From Verrucomicrobiota bacterium (GTDB lineage Bacteria; Verrucomicrobiota; Verrucomicrobiia; Limisphaerales; UBA1100): a stretch of DNA of 11,848 bases. Both the position numbers and the translations under genes were made by a program. Under the pieces are notes generated by a model. The model worked only from the letters and a program-made list of their open reading frames with translations, had not been told where the DNA came from and searched no databases. This document shows positions 6,481 through 11,848 of this stretch, one piece after another; positions within the stretch are counted from its first letter, which is position 1; every line of letters starts with the position of its first letter. Where the stretch lies: assembly GCA_028872645.1 (NCBI GenBank), contig JAPKDK010000071.1, positions 1-11,848 on the forward strand. The letters run 5' to 3'.

Positions 6481-9087
6481 CTACTGCCCTTTGGAGGTTT
6501 TTTCAAGCTTCGCCTGCGCGGCTGAAAGAATATGATATTTCCCCGCAGGCGGTTTGGCCAAACGCGTCACGCGGCCATCAGGCCAGCGCACTTCGAGCGA
6601 GTCCACCGCCTCCATTTTTCCAAATCCGAAATGCGCCGTAAACGGATGCTGTGCCGCCAGCGAATCGCCCGTCAATACCCAATGGCGCCAAACTCTTTTG
6701 CCCGCGCGCGCTGTCACCACCGCACCCACCGGCGACCTCCCGGGAGCACCACGCAAATGCGCGCCAATCCAGCCCCCCTCAGGTTCCAAGCGATTGGCCA
6801 GAAGCCGGATGTGGGGCAAAGCCAGTCCCGTTTTGAAATCCCAATGTCGTTCAGTAATCAAAATATCCGGTCGACCATCCGCATCAAAATCCGCCGTTAC
6901 CACACTGCGACCATCACGCTGACTGCCCGCACCCAATAAAAACCCCACCTCGCGCCAACCCCCTTGGCCGTCATTGAGCAGCAATGCGTTTGGCTGAAAA
7001 CCGTGCCACGAAAGGTTTTCGCGCACCGGCCCCATCACTTCTTTGAAGTGCGCCGCCAATGCAACATCGGGTTGATTGTTTTGTGTGTAAATATCATGCC
7101 GCCAAAAAATGCTGTCGTAATCCTCCGCGGTGCGGCGACTGGAAAAACCCGTGGCCACAAAAATATCACGATCGCCATCGAGATCAAAATCCGCCCCGCT
7201 AACACCGCCGGCCCAACCGGTGCGCTCGATTACTCCGGATTTGGATTGTTTAAATTTCAATCCCTTGGCGCTACCGAGAAACAAACGGTTTCCGCCGCCC
7301 ATCATCGTCCGGCGCACTTGGAATTCCTGCAATGATTTATGGCCGAGCTTCATCTGAGACAATCGCCGTGCAGCCGCGGAATCCACCCCCGCCATGAACA
7401 CATCCGGCAGCCCATCGCCATTGAAATCGCCCACCGTGTGGCCTTGCCCAAACCCATAACGCGCGTTGCCGATCGTGCCGTTGAGGTCCGTAAATCCCCC
7501 CCGGCCATCATTGGCGTAATGGTCGAGCCCGCCGAAGCCGGCCACGTTCAGCAAATCCAAATCGCCATCACCATCGAGATCCACCCACGAACTGCTGAGC
7601 GTACGGCGCAGTTTGCGCAAACCCGGCGCGATAGCTTCGGTGAATTTTCCCGTGCCTCCGTTTAACAACAGGCGCGAGGGATGACCGTCGTTGGCATCGA
7701 AATAGGGTAACGGAAACTGGCCATCCACGAAGGGCGGCTTGTGATTTGTGATCCACACATCGAGATCGCCATCGCCATCCACATCGCCCGCTGCACAAGC
7801 GCTCGCACCGTGCCATTCCTCCCCGCTCGTGATTGCGCGCGTGGGCTTATTAAATTTCCCTTTGCCAGTGCCCGCCCACAGCCACGGCGCACCTCCGACG
7901 GGTACCCCTAGCAAATCCGCCACGCCATCGCCCGTGAAATCCGCCAACACCGCCGCCGTCAAGCGCTCGGGAAACACCGCGCACAATTTCCCTGCCTCAA
8001 ATTTCCATCCGCCCCGATTCCAATGCACCGCATTGGCGGCGGGAAAAATGATTTCCGGCAGACCGTCAAGATCGAGGTCCTGCACCAACACCGGCCCCCC
8101 ACCCCGCGGGGCAGGCTGTTCCGCAAACTCCGGCGCGCCCTCGCGTTCTTCGCGGCGCAATTCGCTCACCTTCATGCTACCGGGCAGAAACCGCTCCTGC
8201 GCGTCCTGCGCTTCCGTCCAGTGAATTGCCAGCAATCCGCGCAGGACCACCCGACGCTGTCCGTTGCGGGCGCGCACGGTGAATGAATATTTCGAGACCG
8301 CCTTTTTATCTTGAAACGTGAATTGTTCGTGCCGCCAATGGGTGCCTTGAAGTTCCCAACCTTCCGTCTGACGGGCCTTGAGCCATATTCCCCAAGCTGG
8401 GGGATTCATTTTTTGAGATGGCCCAATCTCCAATGAGCCGAACTGAAATTTCTCCAACACCGAAAATTTATCCTTGGCCGCACGCAGAGCATCCCAGGCG
8501 GCCACCAGCGTTTCGTGAAAACGTTGCGCGTCCACTTCACGTTGCCACACGAGCCGATCAAAGCGCGCTCGAAGTTGCGTGATGAGGCTCACGCGCTGCA
8601 TCAGTTCCACCGGCATCACCTCGCTCACCATCAGCCCGTGCTGATACTTGCGCTGTACCGCGTGCAGGCCGGTGGCGTCCCATTCGTTCCAGTCACCGTG
8701 GGGGTTGTCCTCGGCAAATGTCGCGCGGCTTTTTACGCGACCGTTCGCGTGCCATTCCACAAATTCACCGTGTAATTTGCCTAATGTATAAACCACCTTC
8801 CGGCGCGGTTTGCCGTTGGGATGCCATTCCCGCCACACCCCTTCGGGCCGACCCGCGTGAAACTCAAACTTACCGCGCTGCACACCATTGGTGTGGGTGG
8901 CCTCCGTTCGGCCGGTAAAAGGATGCACCTTGCCCGCCCGATAAAACAAGCCATCCGCCTGTTTCTGCACTTGCGCCGCGGGCACCACGCCGGTTGCCGA
9001 CGGCCCCGCAGGCTTGGCGGGCGGTGGGGCATCTTGTCCGCAGCCCGCTGCCAGCAGCATTCCAGCAATGCCAGCAAGCCTTCGCAT
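6481..9087 (-). CDS. YwqK/MORN-like, FG-GAP and ASPIC/UnbV repeat lipoprotein
   Basis: An 868-residue lipoprotein with the lipobox LLAAGC (Cys16). Residues about 55-150 hold MORN-like repeats of the YwqK type (GVWREWHPNGKPRRK, HGEFVEWHANGRVKS, HGDWNEWDATG). A mixed region of about 180 residues without recognised motif follows. From about 330 to 750 there are seven FG-GAP/VCBS beta-propeller calcium loops, such as DLDLDGLPEI, DVDGDGDLDVW, DLDGDGDLDLL, DFNGDGLPDVF and DFDADGRPDIL. Residues about 770-850 form an ASPIC/UnbV domain (GAVVTARAGKR, HFGFGKMEAVDSLEVRWPDG). Likely role: binding or display at the outer membrane. The frame is open to 9498, but that extension is antisense-like shadow inside the upstream gene. 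The start at 9087 is chosen for the lipoprotein signal and a GGAG seven bases before it. An ATG at 9090 overlaps the isomerase TAA by one base, suggesting translational coupling. Confidence 0.88.
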   Translation of the reverse strand: MRRLAGIAGMLLAAGCGQDAPPPAKPAGPSATGVVPAAQVQKQADGLFYRAGKVHPFTGRTEATHTNGVQRGKFEFHAGRPEGVWREWHPNGKPRRKVVYTLGKLHGEFVEWHANGRVKSRATFAEDNPHGDWNEWDATGLHAVQRKYQHGLMVSEVMPVELMQRVSLITQLRARFDRLVWQREVDAQRFHETLVAAWDALRAAKDKFSVLEKFQFGSLEIGPSQKMNPPAWGIWLKARQTEGWELQGTHWRHEQFTFQDKKAVSKYSFTVRARNGQRRVVLRGLLAIHWTEAQDAQERFLPGSMKVSELRREEREGAPEFAEQPAPRGGGPVLVQDLDLDGLPEIIFPAANAVHWNRGGWKFEAGKLCAVFPERLTAAVLADFTGDGVADLLGVPVGGAPWLWAGTGKGKFNKPTRAITSGEEWHGASACAAGDVDGDGDLDVWITNHKPPFVDGQFPLPYFDANDGHPSRLLLNGGTGKFTEAIAPGLRKLRRTLSSSWVDLDGDGDLDLLNVAGFGGLDHYANDGRGGFTDLNGTIGNARYGFGQGHTVGDFNGDGLPDVFMAGVDSAAARRLSQMKLGHKSLQEFQVRRTMMGGGNRLFLGSAKGLKFKQSKSGVIERTGWAGGVSGADFDLDGDRDIFVATGFSSRRTAEDYDSIFWRHDIYTQNNQPDVALAAHFKEVMGPVRENLSWHGFQPNALLLNDGQGGWREVGFLLGAGSQRDGRSVVTADFDADGRPDILITERHWDFKTGLALPHIRLLANRLEPEGGWIGAHLRGAPGRSPVGAVVTARAGKRVWRHWVLTGDSLAAQHPFTAHFGFGKMEAVDSLEVRWPDGRVTRLAKPPAGKYHILSAAQAKLEKTSKGQ

Positions 9088-9089
9088 CA

Positions 9090-10046
9090 TTAGACTCCGA
9101 ACGCCTTGCGCATCATTGCCACGCTCTTGGGCACGGCGGTTTGTGGGTTTTCTTTGCCCTCGAATTCGATGGACACATAGCCGCGATAGTTTTCTTTGGC
9201 CAACATTTTGGCGATGCGTTGGTAATCCAAATCCAACGAGTACCATTCGCCGCCGCCGTAATACGTCTTCGCCTGAACGAAGGTGGTGCGCGAGGCGATC
9301 ATCTCCAGTTTCTTGTATGGATTTTCCAGAAAATTTCCGGTGTCCATCAGCACGCCCAGCCACGGCGAGGGGATGGCTTTCACGATGCGCAGCAAACCTT
9401 CCGGCGTGCGCGCGAGGCCCCAGTGATTTTCCAGCGCCATATGCACGCCCAGCTTTTCGGCGACGGGGATGAGTTTCTGGATGGAATCGATGCACCATTT
9501 GAAGGCCTCCTCCTCCGTGTGCCCCGCCGGCACCGGCTCGATGCCGCGGTTGGCCATCAATTCATCAAAAGAAATCGTGCGCCAGCGGCCGGTGTTCAGC
9601 CGAATGCACGGAATGCCCAGCTCGTGCGCCAGCTCCATACAATGGACGGTGTGATCAATATTCTTTTGGCGATCCGCCGCTTTGGTTTTCACAAAGCCTT
9701 GATGAATGGACAAGCCCACCAACCCCACGCCATTGAGAAACGCGTGCCGCTTGAGCTTGCGCAAGTACGCCGGTTTTTCCTCGGCCATTTGCATATGCAA
9801 AACGTCCACGCCCTCCACGCCCAAATCGGCCGCGTGGTCGATGACCTTTTCGATGGGATATTTCTTGGCCGTAAAATGCCAATATGAATACGTAGCCAAC
9901 GCCAGCTTGGTGCGCGCCTTGGGTGCAGCGGCCAGCTTGGCCTTGGCAGGAGCAGCAGAAACCGGCAACGGCAAAGCGCCAGCCGCCAACGCAGCGGAAG
10001 CGCCAATGAAAGCGCGACGGGAAGTGGGGTCAGTGGAATGTTTCAC
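9090..10046 (-). CDS. Tat-exported sugar phosphate isomerase/epimerase-like TIM barrel
   Basis: A 318-residue protein of the xylose-isomerase-like (AP endonuclease 2 fold) family. The N-terminus is a twin-arginine signal (SRRAFIG, residues 9-15, then an Ala-rich stretch to about 32), so the folded and probably metal-loaded enzyme is exported. The barrel starts at about residue 47 (KLALATYSYWHF). Metal-ligand positions seen or inferred are E206 (ALENHWG), D235 (LMDTGNF) and E294 (SIEFEG). The place usually filled by the third His ligand is Q258 (FVQAKTYYGGGEW). Substrate unknown; relatives are often annotated hydroxypyruvate isomerase or sugar epimerase without proof. It is 40 bases downstream of the PrsW-like gene, and its stop overlaps the possible start of the next gene. 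Confidence 0.88.
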   Translation of the reverse strand: MKHSTDPTSRRAFIGASAALAAGALPLPVSAAPAKAKLAAAPKARTKLALATYSYWHFTAKKYPIEKVIDHAADLGVEGVDVLHMQMAEEKPAYLRKLKRHAFLNGVGLVGLSIHQGFVKTKAADRQKNIDHTVHCMELAHELGIPCIRLNTGRWRTISFDELMANRGIEPVPAGHTEEEAFKWCIDSIQKLIPVAEKLGVHMALENHWGLARTPEGLLRIVKAIPSPWLGVLMDTGNFLENPYKKLEMIASRTTFVQAKTYYGGGEWYSLDLDYQRIAKMLAKENYRGYVSIEFEGKENPQTAVPKSVAMMRKAFGV

Positions 10047-10086
10047 AATTTGGGTGGCGAAAGTGTCGCGCCAATGCTGGAGGAAA

Positions 10087-11157
10087 TCAACCCCGTATCA
10101 CCGGCGGCGGGTTCATCGTTTCGAGGGCGAGGCGGGTTCCTTGTTGGTTGGCGGTGTGGAGTTCGGCGATGAGGGAGTCGATTTCGGAATCGAGCGTGGG
10201 GGGTTGGTTGGGGATTGGCGCGGGCGCGTGGCGGGCGCGTTGGCGGAGGAAGGCGAGTTCAAAGAGGTGCGCCTGTTTGCGGCGCGCAGCGCGGAAGCCG
10301 CCAGGCAAACCGATAAGGTTGAACAAATTCCAACCGGGCAAGAGCATCCATCCGCTCGTGGCCGCGGCGTATTCGGCCGGCGTGATGAGCACACCGGTGA
10401 CGCCCTGCAATCCCTCGATGATGCGTTGCCGGTCGAGCCAGCCCAGCCACACGAGCAACCCGAACAGCGCCAAAACCACCGCCGCATTCAGCAGCACGAT
10501 GAGAAAAACGCCCAACCCTTCCATCACCAAGTACGAGCCAAACAAGTTGCGCCCAAAATGCAGCAGCATCCCCAACGTCATCCCCGCCAACGGCATCGCC
10601 CAACGCCAGCGGCTTTTCATGGTGGCGAATAGCCCGAAGCCCAGCCCCGTCATCGCCGTGAAGGTGGCGTGCCCCAGCCCAAGCATCACCGTACGCAGGA
10701 AAAATATCTGAACAAAGCCCGCGCCGCCCGATTTGTTTGCGCCTTGGATGATATATAAAATATCTTCGGTTAACGTAAACCCCAATCCGATGATGCCGCC
10801 AAATACCGCGCCGCGCAATGGCCCAAGCGATTCGTGCCCGCGTTTTCTGGAAATTAAATATATAAATAATAAACCTAACGCCTTGGCCGGTTCCTCCACG
10901 AGCGGTGCCACGAAGGTGGCGGAAGCGTTGAAGACTTGTTCATCATCAAAATCGAGTTCCATCGCAAAACTGATGGCCCCTTGCCCGAGCAGATCACCCA
11001 CCACCGAAATCCCCACCGCGCCCACCGCACCCCAAACAAGGCACAACACCAGCACCCACCACGGCGCGGGATGATAGCGATCCATCGACCGAATGAGTAG
11101 GAAGTAAACCGCCACCAGCGGCACGACAAGCACGATGGTCGGCACAATCCAAATCAT
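10087..11157 (-). CDS. PrsW-family intramembrane metalloprotease
   Basis: A 356-residue multi-spanning membrane protein with about seven to eight hydrophobic segments in residues 1-240. It carries the expected metalloprotease motifs in order: VEEPAKAL (E88, E89, K92), GFTLTEDILY (E131), GHATFTAMTG (H163) and HFGRN (H200, N204). These match the PrsW/Rce1-like pattern of two Glu and two His that bind zinc within the membrane. PrsW itself cleaves an anti-sigma factor in Bacillus; no anti-sigma or sigma gene is visible here, so the substrate is unknown. The C-terminal part (about 245-356) is soluble, with a Pro-rich tail, and not typical of the core family. It follows a 68-codon gene by 15 bases. 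One transmembrane segment (near 10841-10884) uses strikingly AT-rich codons. Confidence 0.87.
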   Translation of the reverse strand: MIWIVPTIVLVVPLVAVYFLLIRSMDRYHPAPWWVLVLCLVWGAVGAVGISVVGDLLGQGAISFAMELDFDDEQVFNASATFVAPLVEEPAKALGLLFIYLISRKRGHESLGPLRGAVFGGIIGLGFTLTEDILYIIQGANKSGGAGFVQIFFLRTVMLGLGHATFTAMTGLGFGLFATMKSRWRWAMPLAGMTLGMLLHFGRNLFGSYLVMEGLGVFLIVLLNAAVVLALFGLLVWLGWLDRQRIIEGLQGVTGVLITPAEYAAATSGWMLLPGWNLFNLIGLPGGFRAARRKQAHLFELAFLRQRARHAPAPIPNQPPTLDSEIDSLIAELHTANQQGTRLALETMNPPPVIRG

Positions 11158-11172
11158 AGGAACCAGTGAAAC

Positions 11173-11379
11173 TTAAAGCGTCTCGCGTCGGGCCGCGCGC
11201 ACGCCGGCGAGAAGGCGCTCCATGTCTTCCATCGTCCAGCCTTCGTAATGTTGGCCGTAGCTTTCCCACGCCGTTTTGTCGCCGTCCACCAATGCGGCGA
11301 GGTCGGTCTCGCGTTTGGCGAGGGGGTGCGTTTGGTCCGGCGCGGTCCAGCGCGCCAACCGTTCCTGCACGGCGTCCAT
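11173..11379 (-). CDS. Small hypothetical protein, 68 aa
   Basis: A short, charged, soluble protein without signal peptide or membrane segment, rich in Glu, Arg and Ala, with WESYGQHYEGWTMEDMERLL in its middle. I recognise no family. Support comes from position: it fills the space between a lipoprotein gene (stop 11 bases before its ATG) and the PrsW-like gene (15 bases after its stop), all on one strand, and its composition is protein-like. No clear Shine-Dalgarno sequence; translation may be coupled to the upstream gene. Confidence 0.6.
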   Translation of the reverse strand: MDAVQERLARWTAPDQTHPLAKRETDLAALVDGDKTAWESYGQHYEGWTMEDMERLLAGVRAARRETL

Positions 11380-11390
11380 AGGCGACGGGG

Positions 11391-11588
11391 TTACTGCAGC
11401 GGCGTGAGGGTTTCGATGGGCGATACAGGCGCAATCGCCGCGCTACCGGGGGCCGGTGGCACGTCGCCATGGTTTTGAACATTGGGCGGCGGCGTGGTGT
11501 TTTTTTGCGAGACACATCCGACCAGTCCTGCTATTATAAAAAATAGGCAGACACAGGCCACTCCTGAAATAAAAGGGTGCTTGGTCAT
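11391..11588 (-). CDS. Small lipoprotein, 65 aa
   Basis: A 65-residue protein with a hydrophobic N-terminal segment (about residues 8-24) and lipobox LVGC ending at Cys25. The mature part is only 40 residues, Pro-rich and apparently disordered (TTPPPNVQNHGDVPPAPGSA). It is first in the tight - strand run leading to the PrsW-like gene and has a good promoter directly upstream. Spacing to that promoter predicts an almost leaderless mRNA. No function assigned; small lipoproteins are often envelope stress or assembly accessories, but nothing here shows that. Confidence 0.72.
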   Translation of the reverse strand: MTKHPFISGVACVCLFFIIAGLVGCVSQKNTTPPPNVQNHGDVPPAPGSAAIAPVSPIETLTPLQ

Positions 11589-11597
11589 CGGAAACGA

Positions 11598-11626
11598 AGT
11601 ATAATGCTGCGAGCCGCGTTTGGCAA
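11598..11626 (-). promoter_or_regulatory. Sigma-70-like promoter for the - strand operon
   Basis: On the - strand, TTGCCA (11626-11621) and TATACT (11603-11598) are separated by exactly 17 bases, each with four or five of six consensus matches. The last -10 base is nine bases before the lipoprotein ATG at 11588, so initiation is expected about one to three bases before the start codon. Confidence 0.62.
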
Positions 11627-11668
11627 CTTAAAGCAACCGATCCTCCTTGCGCCGCGTCACTTAACATC

Positions 11669-11848
11669 ATGAAACACGATTCAATCCAACGTAATCGCCG
11701 CGATTTTCTGGCCCTCAGTAGCTTAGCCGCCCTTGCCCTGCCCGCTTCCGCCGCGCCCACGCCCTCCACCGAGGACAGCCACGGCTACATCAATTTCCTC
11801 AAAGGCAAAGGCGAGGACGTAGTTCCCGAAGGCAAATGGAAAGCCACG
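11669..11848 (+). CDS. Tat-signal exported protein, N-terminal 60 residues (3' partial)
   Basis: An open frame of 60 codons begins with ATG at 11669 and runs off the window. It starts MKHDSIQRNRRDFLALSSLA, with a twin-arginine motif (RRDFLAL) and a hydrophobic segment ending in an ALPASAAP-type cleavage region. A folded, probably cofactor-bearing protein exported by Tat is predicted. The mature part visible (DSHGYINFLKGKGEDVVPEG) is too short to name a family. The gene is divergent from the lipoprotein operon across 80 bases. No Shine-Dalgarno is seen before the ATG. Confidence 0.72.
   Translation, partial: MKHDSIQRNRRDFLALSSLAALALPASAAPTPSTEDSHGYINFLKGKGEDVVPEGKWKAT

Noticed and set aside
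9088..9498. N-terminal extension of the ASPIC lipoprotein to 9498
   Set aside because: It lies inside the isomerase gene in another frame, reads as Arg/His/Gly-rich shadow sequence, and would bury the lipoprotein signal that starts at 9087.
8994..9887. A 297-codon + strand frame opposite the isomerase gene
   Set aside because: Antisense shadow of a well-supported TIM barrel protein, with no domain, signal peptide or ribosome binding site.

Overview
The window looks like chromosomal DNA from a Gram-negative bacterium of the PVC group, most likely Verrucomicrobiota. This is inferred from gene content: a type II pseudopilin-like protein with the CVNNLAQIGKAL motif, an ASPIC/UnbV and FG-GAP lipoprotein, a Tat-exported sugar isomerase, a secreted squalene-cyclase-like toroid protein, an EF-hand protein and many lipoproteins. 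No 16S gene or other marker is present, so the phylum is not proven. No mobile element, CRISPR array or rRNA was seen.

Layout. Positions 1-2157 read on the + strand: the 3' part of a pseudopilin/C-type-lectin fusion with an abrupt end, a leucine-rich-repeat lipoprotein, an AT-richer stretch of about 370 bases without a credible gene, and a complete tRNA-Leu(UAG). Positions 2162-11588 are entirely on the - strand. In transcription order (from 11588 downward) they hold: a 65-aa lipoprotein behind a strong sigma-70-like promoter, a 68-aa unknown protein, a PrsW-like intramembrane protease, a Tat-exported xylose-isomerase-like TIM barrel protein, a large YwqK/FG-GAP/ASPIC lipoprotein, an HlyD-type membrane fusion protein and a secreted toroid protein. 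Gaps in this run are -1 to 40 bases, so it could be one operon. After a 195-base gap come a selenoprotein gene and a small lipoprotein. At 11669 a divergent Tat-signal gene begins and leaves the window.

The main discovery is at 2636-3619. Two apparently separate - strand ORFs lie in the same frame, separated by one TGA (3038-3040). Read through, they give a 327-residue exported protein with four EF-hand calcium-binding loops followed by an iodothyronine-deiodinase-like thioredoxin-fold domain. The TGA falls exactly where animal deiodinases carry selenocysteine (FGSYT-U-GPF here, FGSCT-U-PPF/PSF in animals). A hairpin with bacterial SECIS geometry follows the TGA at once. Downstream sequence keeps the deiodinase signatures YIREAH and PDRLYII. 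I read it as an undivided selenoprotein gene that a standard annotation pipeline would split or call a pseudogene.

Most proteins here are predicted to act outside the cytoplasm: four lipoproteins, two Tat substrates, three Sec-exported proteins and one membrane protease. The window therefore looks like a cell-envelope or periplasm region. Function beyond domain level cannot be assigned for most of them.
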